DNA of 36,034 nucleotides. Source: Caldilineaceae bacterium bin34. Lineage in GTDB: Bacteria > Chloroflexota > Anaerolineae > Caldilineales > Caldilineaceae. Under the pieces are notes generated by a model, which was given only the letters and a program-made list of their open reading frames with translations, was not told the origin of the DNA and searched no databases. Shown here piece after piece: positions 22,472 through 30,363 of the stretch. Where the stretch lies: assembly GCA_002238555.1 (NCBI GenBank), contig MPMO01000051.1, positions 1 to 36,034 on the forward strand. Direction: 5' to 3'. How positions within the stretch are numbered: position 1 is the first letter of the stretch; each line of letters starts with the position of its first letter. Both the position numbers and the translations under genes were made by a program.

Positions 22472-24040
22472 ATGAATCGCAACCGCCTCGCCCGTGTGAT
22501 CATGGTTCAGGGAACCTCGTCCCACGCCGGCAAGTCACTGCTTGTCACCGCGCTGTGTCGGATCTTCCGGCAGGACGGATTTCGGACGGCGCCCTTCAAG
22601 GCGCAAAACATGTCGCTGAATTCCTGCCCCACTCCGGACGGGCTTGAAATTGGGCGTTCGCAGGCCACCCAGGCGGCCGCGGCCGGGATCCCGGCCCGGG
22701 TGGAGATGAACCCTGTCCTGCTCAAGCCGGAGACGGAGGGCCGCACGCAGGTTGTGGTGATGGGCAGGCCCGTATCGGCGACCGCAACAGATGCCCATCA
22801 GCCCCGCGGCCCCCAGTTGTGGAACGTGGTCGTCAGGGCCCTGGATCGCCTCCGTCGCGAGTTTGACATCGTGGTGATTGAAGGGGCGGGAAGCCCGGTC
22901 GAACTCAACATCAAGGAGCGCGACATCGCCAACATGCGCGTGGCCCGCCATGCCGATGCCCCGGTCCTGTTGGTTGGCGACATCGATCTCGGCGGGGTTT
23001 TTGCACAGATGGTCGGTACGCTGGCGTTGCTTGAACCTGCTGAACACAGGTTGGTCAAGGGTCTGGTGGTCAACAAGTTTCGCGGCGACCTGGCGCAATT
23101 CGAGACTGGGGTCGACCTGCTGGAGGCGCACACGGGCGTGCCAGTTGCCGGTGTCCTGCCATTCCTGCCCGATGTCCAGATTCCCGAAGAAGACGGAGTT
23201 GGGTTGCCCGCCGATGGCCTGGGCGTCTCCCAGGCGGGGTTGGACGTTGCCGTGATGCGCGTGCCGCACATCGCCAACTTCGACGACTTCGATCCTCTCG
23301 GCCGCGAACCCGGGGTGCGGGTTCGCTTTGTCGGTTCCGCGGCTGAATTCGGAGAACCGGATCTGTTGATACTGCCGGGCAGCAAGACGACCGTGGCCGA
23401 CCTCGACTGACTGCGGGTCCAGGGTCTGGCCGAGCGGATCCGCACCGCCCGGTCCTCCGGCACTGCCGTGATCGGCATTTGTGCCGGTTTCCAAATGCTG
23501 GGGACCCGCCTGCTGGATCCGGACGGTGTGGAATCGCGCATCAGGGAAGCCGAGGGTCTCGGTCTTGTGTCCACCACCACGACATTCCTGCCGGAGAAGA
23601 AAACCCATCAAGTCACGGCCGTGGTTGAGACGGGACGCGGTCTGCTCGCCGGCTGCTCCGGCATGCGGATCTCCGGTTACGAGAGCCACAAGGGCGACAC
23701 CACCGGAGATCTGGAAGCGTGCCCCATCTCCGTCCGTACCCGGTCGGGCCGCCCGGTACACCTGCTGGACGGCAGGTTGGATGAAGACGGTCTCACGTTG
23801 GGTACCTATCTGCACGGGCTGTTCCACAACCATGACCTGCGCCGCAGGTTGCTGGAAAACCTTGCGCGTCGCAAGGGCGTCACGCTGCCGGACGGACTGC
23901 GCGAGTTCGATCCCGACTACGAATACGACCGGCTGGCGGTGCATGTGCGCCGCCACCTCGACATGGACCTTGTGTACCGGATGATGGAAGATCGCCGGCC
24001 CGCGCCCGGCCCGGCGCACGCGGACCGGGCCGAGGCCTAG
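22472..24040 (+). pseudogene. cobQ: Cobyric acid synthase CobQ, interrupted by an in-frame TGA
   Basis: CobQ amidates adenosyl-cobyrinic acid a,c-diamide to cobyric acid. The N-terminal dethiobiotin-synthetase-like ATPase is clear (IMVQGTSSHAGKSLLVTAL, APFKAQNMSLNSCPTPDG, GAGSPVELNIKERDIANMRV). LLILPGSKTTVADLD is followed by TGA at 23408-23410. The same frame then goes on with LRVQGLAERIRTA, the glutamine-amidotransferase nucleophile region VIGICAGFQMLGTRL, and GTYLHGLFHNHDL with the catalytic His. Homologues usually have Trp there (DLxWLR), so the TGA is one base from TGG. Total 522 codons plus stop, normal for CobQ. It may be a nonsense mutation, a sequencing error or readthrough. It is convergent with cobO; the stops share CTAG. 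Confidence 0.9.
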
Positions 24041-24621
24041 AACTCGATGCCCGGCTGCGCCTTGATGCCCTGATCCGTGTAGGGGTGCTTGACTTCCCGC
24101 ATTTCCGTGACCAGGTCGGCACAGTCGATCAGTTCCTGCGGTGCATTGCGGCCGGTGACGATCACGTGCATGGCTGGCGGTCTCTGTGCCAGAGCCTGCA
24201 CCACATCGGCGACCGGCACCCAACCATAGGACATGGCATAGGTGAATTCGTCGAGGACGACGATATCCTCGGTGCCGGTCCGCAGCACTTCCCGGCACCG
24301 CTCCCACTGCTCCACCGCCAGCGCGGCGGTTCGCTCCAGGTCCTTGGACAGCCACGTGAATCCGTCGCCCATGGCTTCAATGCGGATGCCCAGGCGTTTC
24401 GCCGCCTTGTGCTCGCCATAGTTGGAAGTGCTGCTTTTGATGAACTGGAACATGCGCACACGGTAGTCGCGACCCCACGCCCGAAATAGCACACCCAGGG
24501 CCGCGGTGGTCTTGCCCTTGCCGTCTCCGGTGTTGACAATCACCAGACCGCGCTGGCGGCGGCGCCGACGAGTTTCCCGGGTGGACGCGTCCGATGTCCG
24601 GGCACTTTCTTCATTCGACAT
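24037..24621 (-). CDS. cobO: Cob(I)yrinic acid a,c-diamide adenosyltransferase
   Basis: Transfers the adenosyl group of ATP to cob(I)alamin or its precursors (CobO/BtuR/CobA type, P-loop). The Walker A is NTGDGKGKTTAALGVLFRAW; a matching aspartate region is DIVVLDEFTYAMSYGWV; the C terminus carries TGRNAPQELIDCADLVTEMR. 194 residues from ATG 24621, which overlaps the btuD stop by 11 bases, so translation is coupled. A longer start at 24648 adds only a basic stretch. It is the last gene of the riboswitch-controlled operon; it would adenosylate imported cobamides. The RRRRRQRG run before the P-loop is a usual feature of the family. Confidence 0.93.
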   Translation of the reverse strand: MSNEESARTSDASTRETRRRRRQRGLVIVNTGDGKGKTTAALGVLFRAWGRDYRVRMFQFIKSSTSNYGEHKAAKRLGIRIEAMGDGFTWLSKDLERTAALAVEQWERCREVLRTGTEDIVVLDEFTYAMSYGWVPVADVVQALAQRPPAMHVIVTGRNAPQELIDCADLVTEMREVKHPYTDQGIKAQPGIEF

Positions 24622-25465
24622 GCGCTTCACCTTCCGGGAATTGGGCATTGCTCGGCTCCTCGCCGACAGGGCCGATGGGACTGACGACCGGGGATCCGGT
24701 CACCGGATCCGAGTAGACCCGGGCCCGGATGCCGAAGGCGGCGGCAAGTACCTCGGGCAACAGCACTGCCGACGGCTCCCCTTCGGCCAGGACCCGGCCC
24801 CGCGACAGCACCACCAGCCGATCACAGTAACGGGCAGCCAGATTCAGATCGTGGATGGCGGCCACGGCGGTCAGGCCCTCGTCGACAAGCCGGCGCACCA
24901 GATCCAGGATCTTGAGTTGGTGCAGGATGTCGAGGTTCGCCGTGGGCTCGTCGAGCAGCAGGACGCGCGAATGCTGTGCCACGGCGCGGGCCAGGAAGAC
25001 CCGTTGGCGCTCGCCTCCCGACAGTGTCTCAAGCGTCCGGTCGGCGAAGGCGCCGGTCTCCGTCTGGTTCATCGCGGCCATGGCCGCGGATGTATCCGCG
25101 GCTCCTTCCACGGCGAAGGGTCCGAGGTGCGGATAGCGGCCCATCAACACCAGCTCGAAGGCATGGAAGCCCTGCGTGTAGGGAGCCGCCTGTGGGACCA
25201 GCGCGAGGAAGGCGGCGACTTCGCGGGCCGACAAGGCATCGAGATCCCGCCCCCCCAGCCGGACGGTGCCCCCCGTCCGCTGCAGAATCCGCGCGAGCGT
25301 CCGCAGGAGCGTTGACTTGCCGGCTCCGTTGGGACCGATCAGCCCGACGAACTGGCCCTTGTCCGCGCACAGGTCCACATTGTCGAGCAGGGGGCGCGTT
25401 TCGGCGGCACAGGCGAGGCCCTGTGCGTCGATCTCGGGGCTACGGCAGTGGGACACGTCCGTCAT
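24611..25465 (-). CDS. btuD: ABC transporter ATPase for cobalamin (BtuD-like)
   Basis: The nucleotide-binding subunit of a FecCD/BtuCD-type importer, 284 residues. Walker A GLIGPNGAGKSTLLRTLA, Q-loop VPQAAPYTQGFHAFELVLMG, signature LSGGERQRVFLARAVAQ, Walker B VLLLDEPTANLDILHQ and the switch His in AAIHDLNLAARYCDRL are all intact. The ATG at 25465 overlaps the btuF stop (ATGA), so the genes are translationally coupled. A C-terminal tail of about 40 residues beyond the fold is present. The assignment to B12, not to iron-siderophore, comes from the riboswitch and cobO in the same operon. Confidence 0.9.
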   Translation of the reverse strand: MTDVSHCRSPEIDAQGLACAAETRPLLDNVDLCADKGQFVGLIGPNGAGKSTLLRTLARILQRTGGTVRLGGRDLDALSAREVAAFLALVPQAAPYTQGFHAFELVLMGRYPHLGPFAVEGAADTSAAMAAMNQTETGAFADRTLETLSGGERQRVFLARAVAQHSRVLLLDEPTANLDILHQLKILDLVRRLVDEGLTAVAAIHDLNLAARYCDRLVVLSRGRVLAEGEPSAVLLPEVLAAAFGIRARVYSDPVTGSPVVSPIGPVGEEPSNAQFPEGEAHVE

Positions 25466-26514
25466 TCGGCGCGGCTAAAACCTTCAGGTGGCAGGTTCGG
25501 GAAGTCTTCGGGCCAGAGAATGCGGGCCAACTCCTCCGCCCCGCGGATATTCCAGAAGGAGAGTGTCGTGAAGAGCTTGCTGTCCACGATGTGGATACGG
25601 CCCGCCTTGACTGCGGGTACCTCCGCCAGCGCCGCGTCGTCGAGCAGGTCCTGCCTGAATTCCTCGGCGCCGTAGGCGATCGGCTGCGCGATGACGATCG
25701 TCTCGGGGGCCATCACAATGACTCCCTCGAGGCTGATCGTCTGGTTGCCGGAGATGCCCGCGGCCACCGCGGCATTGACGCCGCCCGCAGCCTCGATCAC
25801 GGAACCCTCGGTGGACCCTTCGCCGGCGACCCAGATCTGATCCGAATACCGCGTCAGCGCCAGCACGGCAGGCCGTGGATTCTTGGTGTCGGTGATGGCC
25901 ACCAGATCATCGTAGCGCTGCTGCACCTCCGCTGTGAATTCGGCGGCCCGTTGCTCCTCGCCGAAGATGTATCCCATGAGCAGGATGGCGTCGAGGCGGG
26001 CCTCGGGATCGTGCTGGAGCGCGGTCTGCACAACCGGGATGCCGACGCGTTCGAGGGCGTCAACGCCCTCGCCGGGAAAGTAGGGACTGGTGACGAGCAC
26101 ATCGGGCTCCTGGGCGATGATGGTCTCGGGATCGCGGGAGATCTCCGGCTTGTCGGCCAGCAGCCCGGCGACGTTGGAATAGGTTGGGTCCTTGGAGACC
26201 GCCCCCACCGCCACCAGCCGTTCCAAAGGCACCAGGGCGACTGCCATTTCGTCGTGACCAATCGAAGCCGTGATGATGCGCGCCGGTTGCCCGGGGATGT
26301 CCACGGCCCCGTTCAATCCCTCTACGCCGCGGGGCCAGCCGGTGTTGTCCGGATCCACGATCCCCGGTACGTCGCGCAGTTCGGGCCGCGGCGCGGCCCG
26401 GTTGTCGGACTGGATGTCCTCCGTTGGCGGAATCGGTACCGTGCAGGCCGCCAGGATCAGACTCAGGCCGAGGGTCGCAGCCAGGCCCAAGGCTCGCAGT
26501 TTCTTCGGGATCAT
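25462..26514 (-). CDS. btuF: Cobalamin-binding ABC substrate-binding lipoprotein (BtuF-like)
   Basis: A periplasmic-binding-fold lipoprotein of 350 residues. The signal peptide with a lipobox (LGLSLILAACTVPIPP) anchors it outside the cytoplasmic membrane. Two lobes joined by a helix are typical of the class III binding proteins: RIITASIGHDEMAVALVPLE and VAVGAVSKDPTYSNV for the first, LALTRYSDQIWVAGEGSTEG and the C-terminal segment AGRIHIVDSKLFTTLSF for the second. It is placed between btuC and btuD with gaps of 31 bases and an ATGA overlap. The B12 substrate is inferred from context. Confidence 0.88.
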   Translation of the reverse strand: MIPKKLRALGLAATLGLSLILAACTVPIPPTEDIQSDNRAAPRPELRDVPGIVDPDNTGWPRGVEGLNGAVDIPGQPARIITASIGHDEMAVALVPLERLVAVGAVSKDPTYSNVAGLLADKPEISRDPETIIAQEPDVLVTSPYFPGEGVDALERVGIPVVQTALQHDPEARLDAILLMGYIFGEEQRAAEFTAEVQQRYDDLVAITDTKNPRPAVLALTRYSDQIWVAGEGSTEGSVIEAAGGVNAAVAAGISGNQTISLEGVIVMAPETIVIAQPIAYGAEEFRQDLLDDAALAEVPAVKAGRIHIVDSKLFTTLSFWNIRGAEELARILWPEDFPNLPPEGFSRAE

Positions 26515-26545
26515 GGAATTTCATTCTCCTTGCGACGGCTCCGCC

Positions 26546-27616
26546 CTACAGCGTGTAGACCTGCCGCTTGTTCTTGATTAAGAGGAATACAAAGAACGGT
26601 GCGCCCACAAAGGCAGTCAGGACACCGACGCGGAATTCGGCCGGTTGGATCACGGTCCGGGCCGCCATGTCCGCCAGCATTACGAAGAGCGCGCCGCCGA
26701 GGGCGCTCATGGGCATCAGGACGCGGTGGTCAGGTCCCAGCACCAGGCGCAGTACGTGGGGGGTGACAAGACCGACGAAGGCGATGCTGCCGCTGACCGC
26801 CACGGCGGAACCGGTGACCAAGGCCGACGCGGCCAGCAGCACGGTCCGCGTCGCGCCCGTCCGCACGCCCAGGGAACGGGCCTCGTCGTCGCCCAAGGCC
26901 AACAGGTTGAGGTCGCGCGCCGTCAGGGCCAGCGCGGCGGCGCCGACGGCAATGGGCGGGAGGGCAATCCGAACATGGTCCCAGGAACGCGAGTCGAGTC
27001 CGCCGGCCAGCCAGTAGAGGATTTCGCGCAACGGCCCTTCGCTGGGGAGCAGGTAGATGATGGCGGAGACCACGGCCCCGAGGAAGGCGTTGACGGCCAC
27101 GCCGGCCAGGAGCAGCGTGGCCATCGATATGCGCCCGCCCACGGCCGCGATGCCGTAGACCAGCAACAAGGCCAAGGCCGCGCCGACGAAGGCAAATGCG
27201 GGCAGTGCCAGCCAGAACAGGTCGACCAACCCGATGGCGATGGCGGTGACCGCGCCCACGGCGCCCCCGGCGGAGACGCCGATGATGCCGGGATCGGCCA
27301 TGGGATTGCGAAACAACCCCTGCATGGCCGTGCCCGAGAGGCCGAGCGCCATGCCGACCGCAGCTCCCACGATGATGCGCGGCAGCCGGATTTGTTCGAT
27401 CACCAACTGCGCGGTGCGGTCGACGGAAGGTCCGTCGATGCCCAAGGCTGACAGCGCGGCCCAAACCACGTCCAGGGTGTTGATCGGCACCGGCCCCAGA
27501 CGCAGGGAGACCAGTCCCGTCGCCAACACCAACACGGACAGAACCGGAAGGCCGATGGCCAGCCGGGAACCAACGCCCAACCGGCGGAAGGAATGCAGTG
27601 TGTACTGTCCATCCAA
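26546..27616 (-). CDS. btuC: Cobalamin ABC transporter permease (BtuC/FecCD-like)
   Basis: An integral membrane permease of 356 residues with about ten helices (FecCD family). Signatures: IRLPRIIVGAAVGMALGLSG, MQGLFRNPMADPGIIGVSAG and FVGLVTPHVLRLVLGPDHRV. The start is TTG at 27616, with GGAGG nine bases upstream; the nearby ATG (27612) is out of frame, and no better start precedes the first helix. The Shine-Dalgarno sequence is the 3' arm of a hairpin described at 27614-27649, which ties initiation to the riboswitch. It is the first gene of btuC-btuF-btuD-cobO. Confidence 0.92.
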   Translation of the reverse strand: MDGQYTLHSFRRLGVGSRLAIGLPVLSVLVLATGLVSLRLGPVPINTLDVVWAALSALGIDGPSVDRTAQLVIEQIRLPRIIVGAAVGMALGLSGTAMQGLFRNPMADPGIIGVSAGGAVGAVTAIAIGLVDLFWLALPAFAFVGAALALLLVYGIAAVGGRISMATLLLAGVAVNAFLGAVVSAIIYLLPSEGPLREILYWLAGGLDSRSWDHVRIALPPIAVGAAALALTARDLNLLALGDDEARSLGVRTGATRTVLLAASALVTGSAVAVSGSIAFVGLVTPHVLRLVLGPDHRVLMPMSALGGALFVMLADMAARTVIQPAEFRVGVLTAFVGAPFFVFLLIKNKRQVYTL

Positions 27617-27649
27617 AAGACAAAACCTCCAGCGCTACTCCGCCGGAGG
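27614..27649 (-). terminator. Riboswitch expression platform: terminator hairpin covering the btuC ribosome-binding site
   Basis: On the minus strand CCTCCGGC (27642-27649) pairs with GCTGGAGG (27626-27633) over eight pairs, one a G-T wobble, around GGAGTAGC. It is followed by TTTTGTCTTTT (27614-27624). It is a rho-independent terminator by shape, and the GGAGG in its 3' arm is the btuC Shine-Dalgarno sequence, so folding would also block translation. Confidence 0.7.
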
Positions 27650-27663
27650 CATGACTCGCAGGA

Positions 27664-27679
27664 CCGGGCACGTGCCCGG
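27664..27679 (-). repeat. Perfect palindrome in the riboswitch leader
   Basis: CCGGGCACGTGCCCGG is a perfect 16-base palindrome between the aptamer and the terminator hairpin. It may form part of the alternative fold. Confidence 0.6.
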
Positions 27680-27719
27680 ACACCGAGTGATCTCTCTGGT
27701 GCGGAGAGTCGTCACCTGA

Positions 27720-27877
27720 TCGTCCAGGCAGGTCTCCTGGCTTGCGGGCGGATTCAGCCAAGCCCTTCCCATCGGCGTGCCGACAGTGGGCTTCGGCTCC
27801 GTCTCCCGCTTACAGTGGCGCCACCGCGGCGGATTTGCACCGCCTTCCCTATTCTCCCGGGATGGGCACCTGGACGA
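27720..27877 (-). ncRNA. Cobalamin riboswitch aptamer
   Basis: Read on the minus strand the P1 arms TCGTCCAGG (27869-27877) and CCTGGACGA (27720-27728) are exact complements and close the element. Between them are the conserved core GGTGCAAATCCGCC (27828-27841), GCCACTGTAA (27810-27819) and the B12 box GCCAGGAGACCTGCC (27727-27741). These are the sequence signatures of the AdoCbl-type riboswitch. It precedes btuC-btuF-btuD-cobO, so high cobalamin should shut off import and adenosylation. Confidence 0.95.
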
Positions 27878-27888
27878 GGGTCTGGCGC

Positions 27889-27918
27889 AAGGTAACACGC
27901 CCCTCCAAGGCCTGTCAA
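27889..27918 (-). promoter_or_regulatory. Promoter of the riboswitch-btu operon
   Basis: A perfect TTGACA (27913-27918) on the minus strand is followed after 17-18 bases by TTACCT/TACCTT (27889-27895), a poor -10. Transcription would begin just before the riboswitch P1 stem, at about 27880, which fits well. Confidence 0.55.
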
Positions 27919-28266
27919 TATGGATGGGAGCCGTTGCCGAACCAGCCAGAGGCAGAAAAAATTTCCCGGCCCGACCGGAGCTGGTGACGATGCGAGGCGG
28001 GGCTTGGTTGCTTGCGCCAACCGCTGCCTCAACACCAGATATCCAAGGGTTGTTCCGCCAAGTGCGGAAGAAGGAAGTACACCGCAGGGCGAACATGCAT
28101 GTTCTGCCAAGCAGGTCAATGCGAGCGCCGTGCCGTCGTTCGCGGAACATGTAATCCCGAGCCAAAACCTGTCGGCGGTGGAAAGGGAGGATTGGGACTG
28201 GCTCCTACAATAGGGGCGACGGTTTGCAGAACCGACGGGATTCCAACTCCATTCAACGGGCTGACC
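27919..28266. other. Gene-free region between the riboswitch promoter and the 2-hydroxyacid dehydrogenase
   Basis: No gene is credible. It holds an inverted repeat TTCCGC/GCGGAA (28053-28069) and a perfect 14-base palindrome GAACATGCATGTTC (28091-28104). Both could serve the plus-strand gene at 28267. Confidence 0.5.
28091..28104. promoter_or_regulatory. Perfect palindrome GAACATGCATGTTC, operator candidate
   Basis: A 14-base perfect palindrome 163 bases upstream of the 2-hydroxyacid dehydrogenase. GAAC...GTTC halves recall the Gram-positive LexA box, but the gap is six bases instead of four, so that identity is doubtful. Confidence 0.35.
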
Positions 28267-29316
28267 ATGCTGACAATCGGTGTCTCGGTAGATTTCCACA
28301 CTTTGGGCCGGAGCGTGGTGGAACCGGTGGAACGAGCTCTGGCCGCCGCTCCGGGACATATTCAATACCGCTGGTTTGAGGCCACAGGCGAGGACGCTGC
28401 CGGGCCATACGTGACCGCCAACGACGTCGCGGGCCTGGACGGCGCAGTACTGCTGGCCTATCGCTTTGCCGAATCATCCTTGACGGAGGAATCCACCCTG
28501 GCCGTCATCGGCCGGTGGGGGGTGGGCTACGACCGGCTGGACGTGCCAACGCTCACGCGTCACGGGTGTTTGTTGGCAATCACCCCGGATGGTGTGCGCC
28601 GGCCGGTGGCGGAAGCCATCGTGACGCTGCTGCTGGCCTTGGCCAAGCAGCTCATGCCCCGCGCAGCCGTGGTCGCGTCCGGAGACTGGAACCTGCGCAA
28701 CGCCACACTGTCCTACGGTCTGGAAGGCAAGGTGGTCGGTTCCGTGGGCATGGGCAACATCGGGGCCGATCTATTCCGTCTGCTGGCACCGTTCGGCTTC
28801 GCCCGGATGCTGGCCCACGACCCCTACGTGCAACCGGAGCTGGCCGCGGAACTCGGCGTGGAGCTGGTAGGCCTGGACGAACTGTTGGCGGAGTCGGACT
28901 TCGTTGCCCTCAACTGTCCGCTCAACGCGGAGACCCACCACCTGATGAACCGGGAGCGGTTCGCCCGGATGAAGCCCACCGCCTATCTGATTAACACCGC
29001 CCGGGGCCCGGTGGTGGACCAGGAGGCGTTGGTGGAGGCGCTGCAGCGGGGCGGGATTGCCGGCGCCGGTCTCGATGTCCAGGACCCGGAACCGCTGCCC
29101 TTGTCCCATCCACTGACTGAACTGGACAACGTCATCCTGACACCCCATACGCTGGCCTGGACCGATCAGCTGTACGAACTCAACGGTGCCGGCGCGGTCG
29201 AGAACGTGCTGGCGGTCTTGCGCGGCGACATACCCGCACCCACCGTCAATCGGGATGTTCTGGATTCATCCCGGTTTCAGGCGAGTCTGGCCCGGTTCGG
29301 GGCCGCGGCGGCCTGA
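28267..29316 (+). CDS. D-2-hydroxyacid dehydrogenase
   Basis: A NAD-dependent dehydrogenase of the D-isomer-specific family, 349 residues from ATG 28267. The NAD motif is VGSVGMGNIGADLFRLLAPF. The catalytic Arg is in AYLINTARGPVVDQEALVEA, the Glu in GLDVQDPEPLP and the His in VILTPHTLAWTDQLYE. It starts with VSVDFHTLGRSVVEPVERAL, a divergent N-terminal substrate domain. Likely it interconverts a 2-hydroxy acid and a 2-keto acid, for example a glycerate, hydroxypyruvate or sugar-derived acid. It is the first gene of the rightward cluster, with a dioxygenase-like gene 190 bases downstream. Confidence 0.9.
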   Translation: MLTIGVSVDFHTLGRSVVEPVERALAAAPGHIQYRWFEATGEDAAGPYVTANDVAGLDGAVLLAYRFAESSLTEESTLAVIGRWGVGYDRLDVPTLTRHGCLLAITPDGVRRPVAEAIVTLLLALAKQLMPRAAVVASGDWNLRNATLSYGLEGKVVGSVGMGNIGADLFRLLAPFGFARMLAHDPYVQPELAAELGVELVGLDELLAESDFVALNCPLNAETHHLMNRERFARMKPTAYLINTARGPVVDQEALVEALQRGGIAGAGLDVQDPEPLPLSHPLTELDNVILTPHTLAWTDQLYELNGAGAVENVLAVLRGDIPAPTVNRDVLDSSRFQASLARFGAAAA

Positions 29317-29507
29317 TCGTAGGGACAAACCGTTTCGCCATGCCTTCGGTGCCGGTAGGATTGCAGGGCCTCGCCTGCCTGCCGTAAGATTCGGGAATTG
29401 CCGCAGGTGTTGCCGACTTGGCTGTCCGCCATCCCGTCCGCTGTCAAACGCGGGCGCGCGGGCCGGATTCCCTTCTCCCAACCAGCAAGCGAAACAGGAA
29501 GCGAACC

Positions 29508-30353
29508 ATGAGCGTGTTCACGCAGGCCGAACTGAATGCCTGGGAAAGGGATGGCTACATCGTTCTGAAGGAGGCGGTGCCGAAGGACCGGTGCGACGCC
29601 GTGGTGGATGCCATATGGGAGTTCCTGGAAATGGATCCCGACGAGCCCTCGACGTGGTACAGCCTGCCGCCGTGGCACGCCCGGACGGGCATGGTCGAGA
29701 TGTACCACCACCAGTCCATGTGGGACAACCGGCAGACACCCCGCATTCATGCGGCCTTCAGCCAGCTGTTCGGCACGGAGAAGCTGCTTCTGAGGGTGGT
29801 GGACCGGGTCAACATGAACCCCCCGGTGCGGGAAGAGCATGTCTACGAGGGATTCATTCACTGGGACTTCGAGCCCCATACCTGGCCCATCCCGCTCATG
29901 GTGCAAGGGGTGCTCCTGCTCCGCGATACGAGTGCCGAGCAGGGGGGATTCCAATGCGTGCCGGGTTCCCATCTGCAGGTGGACAAGATTCTGGCAGCGC
30001 AGAAGGAAGGGACCGACCACAGGCACCCCGACCTTGGGGATCTGGAAGTGCAGTCCATCCCGGGCAAGACCGGGGATCTGGTGATTTGGCACACTGCCCT
30101 GCTGCACGGCAACGGCCCCAATCGGACGGACAAGCCCCGGCTGGCCCAGTACATTGCGATGCGCAGCGCGGAACCGGACGATCCGAAGCACCGAGAGAAA
30201 TTGGTCCGGACCTGGCGCAGGCGGGCACCCATGGATTTCCGGAGCCCGCGGGCCTTTCCGGCTGATCCGCGCCATCTGGACGAACATCAGCCCGAACCGG
30301 CACACTTAACGTCCCTGGGCCGGCGTCTGGTCGGCCTCGACGACTGGGACTGA
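29508..30353 (+). CDS. Phytanoyl-CoA dioxygenase-like (PhyH) family oxygenase
   Basis: A Fe(II)/2-oxoglutarate-dependent oxygenase of 281 residues. It starts MSVFTQAELNAWERDGYIVL (ATG 29508). The metal HxD is in GFIHWDFEPHTWPIPLM, and the distal His with the 2-oxoglutarate Arg is in LLHGNGPNRTDKPRLAQYIA. Between them GFQCVPGSHLQV is the usual motif. The protein is whole, in contrast to the frameshifted relative at 8231-9252, to which it is only distantly similar. In such clusters these enzymes hydroxylate small sugars, phosphonates or amines; the substrate is not evident. The next gene starts 10 bases after its stop. Confidence 0.9.
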   Translation: MSVFTQAELNAWERDGYIVLKEAVPKDRCDAVVDAIWEFLEMDPDEPSTWYSLPPWHARTGMVEMYHHQSMWDNRQTPRIHAAFSQLFGTEKLLLRVVDRVNMNPPVREEHVYEGFIHWDFEPHTWPIPLMVQGVLLLRDTSAEQGGFQCVPGSHLQVDKILAAQKEGTDHRHPDLGDLEVQSIPGKTGDLVIWHTALLHGNGPNRTDKPRLAQYIAMRSAEPDDPKHREKLVRTWRRRAPMDFRSPRAFPADPRHLDEHQPEPAHLTSLGRRLVGLDDWD

Positions 30354-30363
30354 CCTGTTTCCG

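Noticed and set aside
23408..23410. TGA read as Trp in a recoded genetic code
   Set aside because: prfA, nuoB and nuoCD end correctly at TGA codons here, so UGA is a stop in this genome. A single mutation or read error is more likely.
22535..24355. 606-codon open frame on the minus strand opposite cobQ
   Set aside because: A shadow of cobQ; it crosses the cobO gene and has no recognisable domain.
28091..28104. LexA (SOS) box
   Set aside because: The GAAC and GTTC halves are six bases apart instead of four, and no SOS gene is adjacent. Kept only as a generic palindrome.
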